Below the pieces are notes generated by a model. That model was not told the DNA's origin, did no database searches, and saw only the letters and a program-made list of their open reading frames with translations. The position numbers and the translations under genes are program-made. A DNA stretch of 51,079 nucleotides from an uncultured Clostridia bacterium (GTDB taxonomy: Bacteria > Bacillota > Clostridia > Oscillospirales > Ruminococcaceae): assembly GCA_947629905.1 (NCBI GenBank), contig CANRFM010000016.1:1-51079 (forward strand), written 5' to 3'. Of the stretch, positions 21,095 to 29,980 are shown in pieces; position 1 is the stretch's first letter, and each line of letters begins with the position of its first letter.

Positions 21095-23434
21095 ATGTTT
21101 TCAGCAAAAGAATTCAACGACCAGATCTATGAAGCCCCCCACGGTGAGCCACGCCTGAAACTTCTTGCCAATGCCATTGCGGCAGCGGATGAAGCCTCGG
21201 AAAGCCGCTGGCAGCTGCAATACCGACTGGATTATATTGAGGAATCGACCTTTCACGATGACAACTATAAGGCAATTGTCGCCTTTCCGGAGCTGCTGAA
21301 ACTGTTTGACGAGCATCCGGAACTGGAGGACGACTACTGCGACGATGTGATGCAGGCTTTCAAGTGGGTGCTGGAGAATACCTTTGATTTCTACCAGATC
21401 TCCCGGGAAGAGATCGAGCGCTATTTTGACGAATTTGAAAAGCGCTGCAAGAAGTACGGGCACTCCCTGCGGGTGTTCTACATGAAGAAGTGCAAGTTCT
21501 ACCTCATGGCAGACATGGACAAAGTGCCGGAGAATTACGAAGCGTTCCACCGTTTCAAGCGTGGCATCAACAGCGACTGTGAAGCCTGCGAGATGAGCTT
21601 TGACATGAAAGTCGCCCTTGCCCTCGGCAATGAGGAGGAGGCGCTCCGCATCGCACAGCCCCTGCTCCGGGGTGAAAAGCACTGCGCCGAAGTTCCGCAC
21701 TGCACCTACGGGGAATTAGCGGAGCATTACCTCTACAAGGGCGATATTGCGGAAGCCCACTTCTACGGCACACAGTGTGAAAGACTCATCGGCACGGATG
21801 CGGTATTCCTGACAGAGATGGGCATACTGCTTGAGCTGTACAGTGCTGCCGATGCACAGCACGGGTGGACACTGTTCAAGCAGAGCCTCGGACAGTTCCT
21901 CGCCTGCCGGAACCCCCTGATGAAGATGCACTACGCAAGGGGTGCTTACCGCCTTGTCAAGGTAATTGCCGATTCCATGAAAGACAGCCCGGACGGTGCT
22001 TACTCGAAAAGTGCCGTGCTGCGTTCGCTGCCGCTGACGTTTACGGACAAGGGCGTTTCCCTGTATGAGGTGAGTGACTGGTTTTTCGCACAGGCAAAGG
22101 ACCAGTGCGAAAAGCTCGACAAGCGCAACGAAAGCACACGCTATACCGACCTGCTGAACACCGACCTGCAAGCCGCATCAGAAGCATTCGTCCCGGAACA
22201 GCACCGCACACAGCATGGCATCGTTCCCAAGCAGCGTGCTGTATTTGCAGTCACGCTCCCGGCGGACAAAAAGCCCTCCATAGAGGAACTGAAAGAGCGG
22301 GTACACTTCCCGGAGGGGACAGAGGTGCTGACCTGTTCCGCAGAGGAGCAGCAGCTCTTTCTGGTCGTGCGCCGTGACGGCATAGTGACGGAGTATGTTC
22401 TTGCAGCGCAGGAGCTGCCGCCCGGTATGCCCGCCCGTCCGGTCGCCGGGATGAGCGATGAGACATTCGGGGAAATGATGGATGTCTCACTGAAATATAT
22501 GCTGAGCATGGAATACGGCAGTACCCCCATGCTGGAAATGCACCATGCGATGCAGCTTTTGTATCAGCTCTTCCCGGATATGCTGGGGGTAGTGGATATG
22601 CGCACATGGCACGCCTATCCCAGAAACTGGGTAAAATTCGCAGCATCCTATGAACATGGCGTGACACCGGATGATCTGTTCGGGCTGTTCATTTCCGGTT
22701 CGGAGGAGACCGGGGAGATCGAGATGACCACCACTGGTCTGTGTGCGCTCGGGCTGCGGGAGCTGGTGATCAGCGGCACGAACGAGGAGAACTACGGCGA
22801 CTTTGCCGAACTGCTTGACTTTGCGGCAAAAGCGGCAGTAGTGCAGAATATGCTGCCGGATGCGGGTACGGCATTTGGTTCGTTCCGTATCGGCGAACAG
22901 GAGCTTTCTTTCACATGGACAGATGTTGCCGACTGCGGGGAGCAGCAGAACAGGGACATATCCGAGGAACAGGGTATCCCTTCCGGTTTTCTGTTAGTGC
23001 AGACGGCGGACGGAGCAGCAGTCCTGCCGACAGACTATGAGCCGCTGACAGAGGAAGAAGCACAATTCCCCAGCATCCACAAGGATTTTCTGCGGCGGAT
23101 ACGGCTTGCCAAGGAGACGTACCAAGCATTTGAAGCACTGATGCAGCAGCCCTTTGCACGGGCAGCGGTACGGCTTGAATACAGGATGAGCGAGGATATG
23201 GCAGACGAATACGGCTACAGCATTGAGCTGCTGTGGGGCGATGCTGTCCGGAAAGACGGCAAGATCATTCAGCAAGTCGGTGAGACGGCTGAAACGCTCC
23301 CGGATATTCACGAGGGCGATGAAACAGAGGTCGAGCCGGATGCCGTTGCAGACTGGTTCATCCAGCCGAAAGGCTCGGAAAGGACATACGGCTGTCAGAA
23401 TCTCTTTTATCTCTGGGAGGAGGCGGAAGCATGA
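21095..23434 (+). CDS. Helical-repeat protein with extra C-terminal domain, HSP90-operon partner B
   Basis: Residues 1-360 of the 779 are a paralogue of the upstream protein, with matching RLDYIEES, FPELLKLFDEHPELEDD and GDIAEAHFYGTQCERL segments. From about residue 370 a different mixed alpha/beta region begins (AVFAVTLPADKKPSIEELKE, then HFPEGTEVLTCSAEEQQLFLV). It includes EMHHAMQLLYQLFPDMLGVV, WVKFAASYEHGVTPDDLFGL and a second beta-rich stretch to the C-terminus. This C-terminal part resembles families catalogued as DUF4026 or DUF2314, but I cannot confirm which. There is no membrane segment. The gene overlaps the next by four bases (ATGA). The fused architecture suggests an adaptor: the solenoid for HSP90 or partner A, the C-terminal part for a target. 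Confidence 0.6.
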   Translation: MFSAKEFNDQIYEAPHGEPRLKLLANAIAAADEASESRWQLQYRLDYIEESTFHDDNYKAIVAFPELLKLFDEHPELEDDYCDDVMQAFKWVLENTFDFYQISREEIERYFDEFEKRCKKYGHSLRVFYMKKCKFYLMADMDKVPENYEAFHRFKRGINSDCEACEMSFDMKVALALGNEEEALRIAQPLLRGEKHCAEVPHCTYGELAEHYLYKGDIAEAHFYGTQCERLIGTDAVFLTEMGILLELYSAADAQHGWTLFKQSLGQFLACRNPLMKMHYARGAYRLVKVIADSMKDSPDGAYSKSAVLRSLPLTFTDKGVSLYEVSDWFFAQAKDQCEKLDKRNESTRYTDLLNTDLQAASEAFVPEQHRTQHGIVPKQRAVFAVTLPADKKPSIEELKERVHFPEGTEVLTCSAEEQQLFLVVRRDGIVTEYVLAAQELPPGMPARPVAGMSDETFGEMMDVSLKYMLSMEYGSTPMLEMHHAMQLLYQLFPDMLGVVDMRTWHAYPRNWVKFAASYEHGVTPDDLFGLFISGSEETGEIEMTTTGLCALGLRELVISGTNEENYGDFAELLDFAAKAAVVQNMLPDAGTAFGSFRIGEQELSFTWTDVADCGEQQNRDISEEQGIPSGFLLVQTADGAAVLPTDYEPLTEEEAQFPSIHKDFLRRIRLAKETYQAFEALMQQPFARAAVRLEYRMSEDMADEYGYSIELLWGDAVRKDGKIIQQVGETAETLPDIHEGDETEVEPDAVADWFIQPKGSERTYGCQNLFYLWEEAEA

Positions 23435-23814
23435 AACGGGTCGTCTGGGTTGCTGTTACGCTGTTGATCATGATCGGCATTCTCGGCTATGGACTGCATA
23501 CACTTAACCGCATTGAAGAGGTGAACCAGCAGAGACGGGAAAAGGAAGCGGGCAACGATTTTGTCGCAAAGATCACAATGACGACGGCTTCTACCAGTAT
23601 CTGGGACAGACTGCGGGAGACAGAAACTTCTGTCGTCCCGGAGGGAAGCACCCCGGCAGGAGAACCAGTGGGAGAAACCGGCTCACCAACACCGGGCGAA
23701 CCGGGTGTCATGCCGACAGAAGCCCCCGAAGCACAGGCGCCTGCCGTTCCGGGTGTCGTGGAGGCAGCACCGGAACAGACTGTCACGACCCCGATCGTCA
23801 TCCAGATACAGTAA
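23431..23814 (+). CDS. Single-pass membrane protein with Pro/Thr/Glu-rich extracellular tail
   Basis: The 127-residue product has one N-terminal membrane helix (VVWVAVTLLIMIGILGYGL, about residues 4-22) after MKR. A short charged helix follows (LNRIEEVNQQRREKEAG), and then about 75 residues rich in Pro, Thr, Glu, Ala and Gly (VPEGSTPAGEPVGETGSPTP and on). The positive N-terminus places the tail outside. No sorting signal or enzyme domain is seen. It overlaps the previous gene by ATGA, so it belongs to the HSP90 operon and is the likely membrane end of that system. I do not recognise the family. Confidence 0.6.
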   Translation: MKRVVWVAVTLLIMIGILGYGLHTLNRIEEVNQQRREKEAGNDFVAKITMTTASTSIWDRLRETETSVVPEGSTPAGEPVGETGSPTPGEPGVMPTEAPEAQAPAVPGVVEAAPEQTVTTPIVIQIQ

Positions 23815-23828
23815 AGAGGTGAGGACAG

Positions 23829-23939
23829 ATGAAAGGTAAGATGAAACCCAAAAAGAGCACAGCCATGCGGATCTTGGTGCTGGTGATGGTGGTAGCCATG
23901 TTTGCAGGATTTATTATCCTGCCGTTCTTACAGGGCTGA
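23829..23939 (+). CDS. 36-residue single-helix membrane protein
   Basis: The product is MKGKMKPKKSTAMRILVLVM followed by VVAMFAGFIILPFLQG: a lysine-rich cytoplasmic head and one membrane helix. The ATG follows GAGGTGAGGACAG, a strong ribosome binding site, 14 bases after the previous stop. Such tiny proteins with a KKS head are catalogued in Firmicutes (for example as DUF4044), and that assignment is tentative. It is the last short gene before degV and probably shares the HSP90-operon transcript. It may modulate a membrane complex. Confidence 0.55.
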   Translation: MKGKMKPKKSTAMRILVLVMVVAMFAGFIILPFLQG

Positions 23940-23967
23940 ATCGAGAAACAAAGAGGAGCGATCGGAC

Positions 23968-24834
23968 ATGAAAACAGCGGTAATGACAGACTCCAACAGC
24001 GGCATCACACGCAAGGAAGGGCAGCAAAACGGCATTTTCGTTCTCCCGATGCCGATCATCATTGACGGGAAAGTCTATCTGGAGGACGTGAGCCTGACAC
24101 ATGAAGCCATGTATGCGGCACTGAATGCGGACAGGGAGATCTCCTCCTCACAGCCCGCACCGGATGCCCTGACAAAACGTTGGGACAAGATACTGAAAAG
24201 CGGCTATGATGAGATCATCTACATCCCCATGACCAGCGGTCTGAGCGGTGCGTGTGCAACGGCAACGGCACTGGCAGAGGACTATAACGGCAAGGTGCAG
24301 GTCGCAGACAATCACAGAATTTCCATGACCTTGCAGGATTCGGTGTATGATGCGAAATTTTTAGCGGACAACGGGCTGACGGCGGTGCAGATCAGGCAGC
24401 ACCTCGAAGAAAAGGCGTACCAGAATGATATTTACATCACGCTTCACACCCTGAAGCGTATCACCAAGACCGGGCGTATCACCCCGGCTGGGGCAGCCAT
24501 TGCGACTGTGCTCGGCATCAAGCCCATTCTGAAAATACAGGGCGGCAAGCTCGATGCCTTTGCCAAGGGCAGGGGCATGAAGAACTGCGAAGCGATGATG
24601 ATAGAAGCCGTCCGCAAAGACCTTGCGACCAAATATGCCGGCATCCCCCGCAGCCGCCTGACCATTGCGACCGCAGGCACACTCGAAAAGAAAGAGGACG
24701 AAAAGGCGTGGATCAAAAAAGTGCAGACTGCCTTTCCCGAATATAAAGTACAGTACAAACCGCTTGCGTGCAGCATTGCCTGTCATGTGGGAACGAACAC
24801 CGAGGGCATTGCCATCGGGGAAATTGAACGGTAA
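23968..24834 (+). CDS. DegV-family fatty-acid-binding protein
   Basis: The ATG at 23968 follows GAGGAGCGATCGGAC. The upstream part of the open frame overlaps the small membrane ORF and is not used. The 288-residue protein opens MKTAVMTDSNSGITRKEG, with the SxS motif of the DegV fatty-acid head-group pocket (here DSNSGI). It continues with VLPMPIIIDGKVYLE, SSSQPAP, IPMTSGLSGACATA and the C-domain ITLHTLKRITKTGRITPAGA. DegV/FakB-type proteins hold a fatty acid for phosphorylation by the kinase FakA. No fakA is in the window. It is 28 bases after the HSP90 operon and may be co-transcribed. Confidence 0.85.
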   Translation: MKTAVMTDSNSGITRKEGQQNGIFVLPMPIIIDGKVYLEDVSLTHEAMYAALNADREISSSQPAPDALTKRWDKILKSGYDEIIYIPMTSGLSGACATATALAEDYNGKVQVADNHRISMTLQDSVYDAKFLADNGLTAVQIRQHLEEKAYQNDIYITLHTLKRITKTGRITPAGAAIATVLGIKPILKIQGGKLDAFAKGRGMKNCEAMMIEAVRKDLATKYAGIPRSRLTIATAGTLEKKEDEKAWIKKVQTAFPEYKVQYKPLACSIACHVGTNTEGIAIGEIER

Positions 24835-24894
24835 CTGTCGTCCATACTTCATGCTCATTTTCTGCTGTCCTATTTTACGCCCGGAGGTTTCAAC

Positions 24895-27800
24895 ATGAAA
24901 AGAACCAACATTTTCCATAAAGCCGTATCTGTTGCCGTGACGGCACTTCTCTGCCTGCCGTGTATGGCGGGCTTGCTCTCCTCGGCGGAAACTGCCAAGC
25001 AGACAGTGCGCATTCCCTACGGATTCAATACGTTTTTGGAGGTGGATGAGGAGGGCAATACTTCGGGCTACTATGCCGACTACCTTGCCGAACTTGCCGA
25101 CATCAACCAGTGGCAGTATGAATATGTGAAAGCTTCGTGGACGGAAGCAATAGCTATGCTCGACAGCGGTGAGATCGACTTTCTGTTTCCCACCAACTAC
25201 AGTGAGGAACGGGACAAGACGATGGACTTTTCTGCCATTCCGACCGGCTATACCTCTATCGGTCTTTTTGCGCTGGAGGACAGCGATTACAATTATGAGG
25301 ACTACGCTTCGTTTGACGGGGCAAGAATTGCCTGCGCTGCCGCTTCCACCAATGAAGAGGAGCTTGCGGTCTATGCCAAAGAACACGGTTTTACCTACGA
25401 ACTCGTTCCCTGCACCACCAACGATGAAATGATGCAGGCAGTCGAGAACGGCGATGCCGACCTTGCCGCTTTCAGTGCGGCGAATAAATTTCCCGGTGCG
25501 AAACTGGCTGCCGTTTTCAGCGCTGACCCGGTTTTCATCACCGTGAAAGCGGGCAATACCGAAATGCTCTCCGCCATTGACAACGGGATGCAGGAGATCA
25601 TACAGGAGGACACGGAGCTGATCTCCGATGTGCTGCGCAAGACCCTTGTCGGCGAGAACGGCAACACCAACGCCTTTACTGCCGAGGAGCGGAAATTTAT
25701 AGAATCCGGTGAAGAGCTTGTGATCGGCTTCTACGAGGAGAGCGAACCGCTTGCCTACGTTGACCGGAACGGCGAATACAAGGGCATTTACGTCGAATTT
25801 CTGTCGCACATCATGGAAATGACGGGTGTGAAGTTCACGCCCTACCCCATCACACGGGATGAAAAGTGGCAGGATCTCATCAAAAGCGGGGAGATCGATT
25901 TTTACATCGGCTCTTCTGAAATTATCGTGCTGCAGGACAACGAGATCTGCACCACACGGCCATTCATGGAGTATTCCAATCTTCTTGTCACCAAAAGCAA
26001 CTGCGTCCTGAATCAGATCGAAAAGCCCGTCATTTCCATGACATACGGAAAAGCCAACTGGTCGGACTATCTCGAAAGCAAATTCGGCAGGGAGATGCAG
26101 TTTCAGTATTACCGAACGACCAGAGAGTGTATGCTGTCCGTTGCCAAGGGGGAAGCCGATGCCGCACTGATCAGCAGCCTTGAATTCAATTACCACAAGA
26201 AGAACCCCCGCTTTTCCTCGCTGACCTATTCCACCCAGTACCGCTACCCGACTAAGATCAGCATGGCATCTTCCGTGGATATGGATCCGGATATTCTCTC
26301 CGCTGTGAATAAAATGATCACCTCCGTGGATGCGGATTATATCGATACGATCTCCGATGAATCCCTCAATATCGTCTACCATTCCTACACCATCGGCGAC
26401 TACCTGTATAATGCACGGTTCACGTTTCTGATCATCGGCGGTGTGATCATTATTATCCTGATCTCAGCCGAATTTCACCGCAGCAAGCAGAAATTCAAGG
26501 AGGAGGCAAGCCGGAAAGAACAGGAGACCCTGCGCATTTTGGCGGCACTCAGTGATGATTATTCTGCCATTTTCTATACCGATCTGGACAGTAATACCTA
26601 TACAGTTATCCGCTGCCCGGAAGGCAGTACCTCCGCTGTCTATCAGAAAGACACGCACTCCGAAGCGCTTACGCTGTATTTGCAGGAGTCGATCCTTCCC
26701 GAATACCGGGATGCCATTTCGCCTTTCTGCGACCCGAAGAAGATCATAGAACGCTTTCAAACTGAAAAGGCTTTCTATATCCGCTATCAGGTCAAGACGG
26801 AAACCGACCAGACAAGCTACTACGAGATGAGCTTTGTCAATGTCAGCGAAAACGGAAACAACCGCATGGTGTTCGGTATCCGCTGTGTGGATGATTTGGT
26901 CAATGCCGAACGGAAACAGCGGCAGATGCTCGAGGATGCCCTGAAAAGCGCCAACCGTGCCAACTCCGCAAAATCGGACTTTCTCTCCATGATGTCGCAC
27001 GACATCCGCACCCCCATGAATGCCATCATCGGCATGACGGCGATCGCTTCGGCACACATTCACGAACCCGACCGCATTCAAGATGCCCTCGGCAAGATCT
27101 CCAGCTCCAGTCAGTACCTGCTCAGTCTGATCAATGATGTACTTGACATGAGCAAGATCGAATCGGGCAAGTTCAAGCTCTCGCAGGAAAATATCGACCT
27201 GAAAGAACTTCTGCAGGAAATGATCGGCATGATACAGCCGCAGATCCGGGAGCATAAGCACACACTCAGCGTGAATATCGGGCAGATCCGGCATAACGAT
27301 GTGATCGGCGACAAGCTGCGGATACAGCAGGTGTTCATGAATATCATGAGCAACGCCATCAAGTACACCCCGAATGGCGGAACGATCACGTTCTCCGCAA
27401 GTGAAAAGCGCATCAGTTCCAAAACGGCAGCCTGCTTTGAACTGGTCTTTCAGGACAGCGGCATTGGTATGTCCGACGACCTGATCGAACACGTCTTTGA
27501 ACCGTTCATCCGTGCCGAAGATCTCCGCATCAGCAAAACGCAGGGCACAGGGCTTGGGCTGCCCATCACCAAAAATATTGTCCACATGATGAACGGTTCG
27601 ATTGAGATCAAGAGCGAACCGCAGAAGGGCTCGACCTTTATCGTCACGATCTTCCTGCTGCTGCAAAATACCCAAAAAGCGCAGGAATCCCCCGAAAATG
27701 CACAGGACAAGAACAAGATCCACACGGGCGATTTCAAAGGGCGGCGTGTGCTGCTCTGCGAGGACAACGAGCTGAACCGTGAGATCGCTAAGGAAATTTT

Positions 27801-28116
27801 AGAGATGTCACAGCTTACCGTAGACGAGGCAGAGGACGGGCAGGTGGCATTTGATCTGTTTGCCAATTCGGATGACGGGTACTATGATATCATTTTCATG
27901 GATATTCAGATGCCCAATATGAACGGCTATGATGCGACCCGTGCGATCCGGAACCTGAACCGCCCCTACGCAAAGCAAGTGCCCATTATCGCCATGACTG
28001 CCAATGCCTTTGTGGAGGACATCAAGGCTTCTGAGGCTGCGGGCATGAATGAACACCTTTCCAAACCCATTGATTTTGCCAAATTGCACCAGATCCTTGA
28101 AAAATACCTTGGCTGA
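24895..28116 (+). CDS. Hybrid sensor histidine kinase with two solute-binding domains
   Basis: The 1073-residue protein has a signal peptide (AVTALLCLPCMAGLLSSAET). Two tandem family-3 solute-binding domains follow: about 37-250, beginning TVRIPYGFNTFLEVDEEGNT, and about 260-495, beginning ELVIGFYEESEPLAYVDRNG. A membrane helix (FTFLIIGGVIIIILI, about 509-525) precedes a PAS-like region (about 545-685). The HisKA phospho-acceptor is His702 in MMSHDIRTPMNAIIG, and the ATPase has NAIKYTPNGG and GTGLGLPI. The C-terminal receiver (VLLCEDNELNREIAKEIL) carries phospho-acceptor Asp1003 in IIFMDIQMPN. No HPt domain or output regulator is adjacent. It likely senses an amino acid or similar small ligand outside the cell. 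The phosphorelay partner is unknown. An AGGTTT-type site precedes the ATG. Confidence 0.93.
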   Translation: MKRTNIFHKAVSVAVTALLCLPCMAGLLSSAETAKQTVRIPYGFNTFLEVDEEGNTSGYYADYLAELADINQWQYEYVKASWTEAIAMLDSGEIDFLFPTNYSEERDKTMDFSAIPTGYTSIGLFALEDSDYNYEDYASFDGARIACAAASTNEEELAVYAKEHGFTYELVPCTTNDEMMQAVENGDADLAAFSAANKFPGAKLAAVFSADPVFITVKAGNTEMLSAIDNGMQEIIQEDTELISDVLRKTLVGENGNTNAFTAEERKFIESGEELVIGFYEESEPLAYVDRNGEYKGIYVEFLSHIMEMTGVKFTPYPITRDEKWQDLIKSGEIDFYIGSSEIIVLQDNEICTTRPFMEYSNLLVTKSNCVLNQIEKPVISMTYGKANWSDYLESKFGREMQFQYYRTTRECMLSVAKGEADAALISSLEFNYHKKNPRFSSLTYSTQYRYPTKISMASSVDMDPDILSAVNKMITSVDADYIDTISDESLNIVYHSYTIGDYLYNARFTFLIIGGVIIIILISAEFHRSKQKFKEEASRKEQETLRILAALSDDYSAIFYTDLDSNTYTVIRCPEGSTSAVYQKDTHSEALTLYLQESILPEYRDAISPFCDPKKIIERFQTEKAFYIRYQVKTETDQTSYYEMSFVNVSENGNNRMVFGIRCVDDLVNAERKQRQMLEDALKSANRANSAKSDFLSMMSHDIRTPMNAIIGMTAIASAHIHEPDRIQDALGKISSSSQYLLSLINDVLDMSKIESGKFKLSQENIDLKELLQEMIGMIQPQIREHKHTLSVNIGQIRHNDVIGDKLRIQQVFMNIMSNAIKYTPNGGTITFSASEKRISSKTAACFELVFQDSGIGMSDDLIEHVFEPFIRAEDLRISKTQGTGLGLPITKNIVHMMNGSIEIKSEPQKGSTFIVTIFLLLQNTQKAQESPENAQDKNKIHTGDFKGRRVLLCEDNELNREIAKEILEMSQLTVDEAEDGQVAFDLFANSDDGYYDIIFMDIQMPNMNGYDATRAIRNLNRPYAKQVPIIAMTANAFVEDIKASEAAGMNEHLSKPIDFAKLHQILEKYLG

Positions 28117-28150
28117 ACCGTGACCTGCTGAAAAAAATTGAAAAAATACT

Positions 28151-28179
28151 TGACAAACCCCGGCAGATGTGCTATAATA
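28151..28179 (+). promoter_or_regulatory. tRNA-Pro promoter
   Basis: Consensus TTGACA (28151-28156) and TATAAT (28174-28179) with 17-base spacing lie 33 bases before the tRNA. Confidence 0.85.
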
Positions 28180-28212
28180 ATACATGGTGACTTCACCATA
28201 CCCCAGAAAGGT

Positions 28213-28288
28213 CTGGGTGTGGCGCAGTTGGTAGCGCGCTACCTTGGGGTGGTAGAGGCCGTGGGTTCAAGTCCCGTCACTCAGACCA
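28213..28288 (+). tRNA. tRNA-Pro (anticodon GGG)
   Basis: The cloverleaf folds by eye. Acceptor CTGGGTG pairs with CACTCAG and is followed by discriminator A and an encoded CCA. The D-arm reads GCGCAGTTGGTAGCGC. The anticodon stem CTACC/GGTAG holds loop TTGGGGT, giving anticodon GGG at positions 34-36. The T-arm loop is TTCAAGT on a five-pair stem with two G-T wobbles. The C1-G72 pair is normal for bacterial tRNA-Pro. It decodes CCC and CCU. It stands alone between its own promoter and terminator. Confidence 0.95.
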
Positions 28289-28300
28289 TATGAACACAGA

Positions 28301-28326
28301 AAAAGACCGATTTCCGGTCTTTTTTT
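28301..28326 (+). terminator. tRNA-Pro terminator
   Basis: AAAAGACCG and CGGTCTTTTTTT flank a five-base loop just after the tRNA. Confidence 0.85.
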
Positions 28327-28335
28327 GTATATACA

Positions 28336-28376
28336 GAAAAATATCCCAGAGCAGCGGTTTTCTCACTGCTCCGGGA
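28336..28376 (-). terminator. Glycyl-tRNA synthetase terminator
   Basis: On the minus strand TCCCGGAGCAG (28366-28376) pairs with CTGCTCTGGGA (28343-28353), followed by TATTTTT. Confidence 0.75.
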
Positions 28377-28383
28377 ATTGTTG

Positions 28384-29772
28384 TCAATAGGCAAGTCTTT
28401 CTGTCAGCCAGCCCTCAAGCTCGGCAATGGGCATACGTACCTGTTCCATGGTGTCACGGTCACGCACGGTCACACAGCCGTCTTTTTCCTTGGTGTCAAA
28501 ATCATACGTGATACAGAACGGTGTGCCGATCTCATCCTGCCGGCGGTAACGCTTGCCGATCGAACCGGTATCGTCGAAGTCGATCATCCATTTTTTGGAA
28601 AGGCTCTGGAAGATCTCCTGCGCCTCCGGGGAAAGCTTCTTGGAAAGCGGCAGCACGGCAGCCTTGAACGGTGCTAACGCCGGATGTAGGTGCATCACGA
28701 CACGGGTGTCCTTCTTGGCTTCGTCCACGACTTCCTCATCATAGGCTTCCGTCACGATGGACAGGAACAGACGCTCCACACCGAGAGACGGCTCAATGAC
28801 ATAGGGGATGTACTTGGTCTCCGTTTCCGGGTCGAAATATTCCATGGATTTGCCGGAATGCTTCTGGTGCTGTGTGAGGTCGTAGTCCGTTCTGTCCGCA
28901 ACGCCCCACAGCTCGCCCCAGCCGAACGGGAAGAGGTATTCAAAGTCGGTCGTAGCCTTGGAATAGAAGCACAGCTCCTCCGGGTCATGGTCACGCAAGC
29001 GGAGATTCTCCTCCTTGATGCCAAGCCCCAGCAGGAAGTCACGGCAGTAGCCACGCCAGTACTGGAACCACTCCAGATCCGTGCCGGGCTTGCAGAAAAA
29101 TTCCAGCTCCATCTGCTCAAATTCACGTACCCGGAAAATGAAGTTGCCGGGCGTGATCTCATTCCGAAACGACTTGCCGACCTGTGCCACACCGAAGGGG
29201 ATCTTCTTCCGGGTGGTGCGCTGGATATTCTGGAAATTGACAAAAATGCCCTGTGCTGTCTCCGGGCGGAGGTACAGTTCAGACTTCGAGTCCTCCGTCA
29301 CGCCCTGAAAGGTCTTGAACATCAGGTTAAACTGCCGGATATCCGTGAAATCCGTCTTGCCGCAGACGGGGCAGGGAATGTTCTTGCTGCGGATGTAGTC
29401 CATCATCCGGTCATTCGTCCAGCCGGCAGGATTCGTGCCGTCAAAGTCCTCGATCAGGTTGTCCGCTCTGTGACGGGTCTTGCAGGCACGGCAGTCCATC
29501 AGCGGGTCAGAGAAGCCGCCAAGGTGTCCGGAAGCCACCCACGTTTCCGGATTCATGAGGATAGCACTGTCCAGTCCCACATTGTAGGGGCATTCCTGAA
29601 TGAACTTCTTGCGCCATGCACGCTTGATATTGTCTTTCAGCTCCACACCAAGCGGACCGTAGTCCCATGTATTGGCAAGACCGCCGTAAATCTCAGAGCC
29701 TGCGTACACGAACCCTCTTGACTTACAGAGGTCAACGATCTTATCCATGCTTTTTTCTGCATTTTTCAGCAC
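28384..29772 (-). CDS. glyQS: Glycine--tRNA ligase, single-chain type
   Basis: The 462-residue class II synthetase begins [20 protein letters not shown]. It has the motif-1 region [20 protein letters not shown], and motif 2 near [20 protein letters not shown] with the Arg that contacts ATP. Motif 3 is [17 protein letters not shown] with its Arg, and the anticodon-binding domain ends the protein ([17 protein letters not shown] and [21 protein letters not shown], given by its ends). A zinc-site-like [14 protein letters not shown] and CPVCGKTDF are present. This is the homodimeric form of Firmicutes and Archaea, not the alpha2-beta2 form. I found no T-box leader. The leader is only about 50 bases. 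Confidence 0.97.
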   Translation of the reverse strand: MLKNAEKSMDKIVDLCKSRGFVYAGSEIYGGLANTWDYGPLGVELKDNIKRAWRKKFIQECPYNVGLDSAILMNPETWVASGHLGGFSDPLMDCRACKTRHRADNLIEDFDGTNPAGWTNDRMMDYIRSKNIPCPVCGKTDFTDIRQFNLMFKTFQGVTEDSKSELYLRPETAQGIFVNFQNIQRTTRKKIPFGVAQVGKSFRNEITPGNFIFRVREFEQMELEFFCKPGTDLEWFQYWRGYCRDFLLGLGIKEENLRLRDHDPEELCFYSKATTDFEYLFPFGWGELWGVADRTDYDLTQHQKHSGKSMEYFDPETETKYIPYVIEPSLGVERLFLSIVTEAYDEEVVDEAKKDTRVVMHLHPALAPFKAAVLPLSKKLSPEAQEIFQSLSKKWMIDFDDTGSIGKRYRRQDEIGTPFCITYDFDTKEKDGCVTVRDRDTMEQVRMPIAELEGWLTERLAY

Positions 29773-29827
29773 ATTGATTCCTTCTTTCTGTGTTCAGTTA
29801 CCCTGAAAAAGGGCTGCAATATATCCT

Positions 29828-29856
29828 ATTATACAATAAAATAATACGATTGTCAA
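29828..29856 (-). promoter_or_regulatory. Glycyl-tRNA synthetase promoter
   Basis: On the minus strand TTGACA (29851-29856) and TATAAT (29828-29833) are 17 bases apart. The short leader contains only a small CCCTGAAAAAGGG hairpin. Confidence 0.75.
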
Positions 29857-29896
29857 GTACCGGCAGATTTTTCTGAAAAAATTTTTGCAAAACCCC

Positions 29897-29950
29897 TTGA
29901 CAAATCTTCTGAAATGTGGTATTATGAACTTGTAAGTAAAGTTAATAACT
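29897..29950 (+). promoter_or_regulatory. Promoter and dyad operator of the RHH-clpB operon
   Basis: -35 TTGACA (29897-29902) and -10 TATTAT (29920-29925) with 17-base spacing. A perfect dyad AGTTA-A-TAACT lies at 29940-29950, just after the expected transcription start, where a repressor such as the ribbon-helix-helix protein encoded next could bind. No CIRCE (TTAGCACTC) or CtsR-type heptad repeat is present. Confidence 0.55.
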
Positions 29951-29980
29951 CAATCTTCAAGCTATCAGGAGGTGACTCCC

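Noticed and set aside
24361-26382. Minus-strand open frame of 673 codons opposite degV and the kinase
   Set aside because: It spans two real genes on the other strand and arises from GC-rich codon bias; the composition is not protein-like.
29773-29860. T-box riboswitch before glycyl-tRNA synthetase
   Set aside because: The leader is too short and lacks the T-box sequence and antiterminator.
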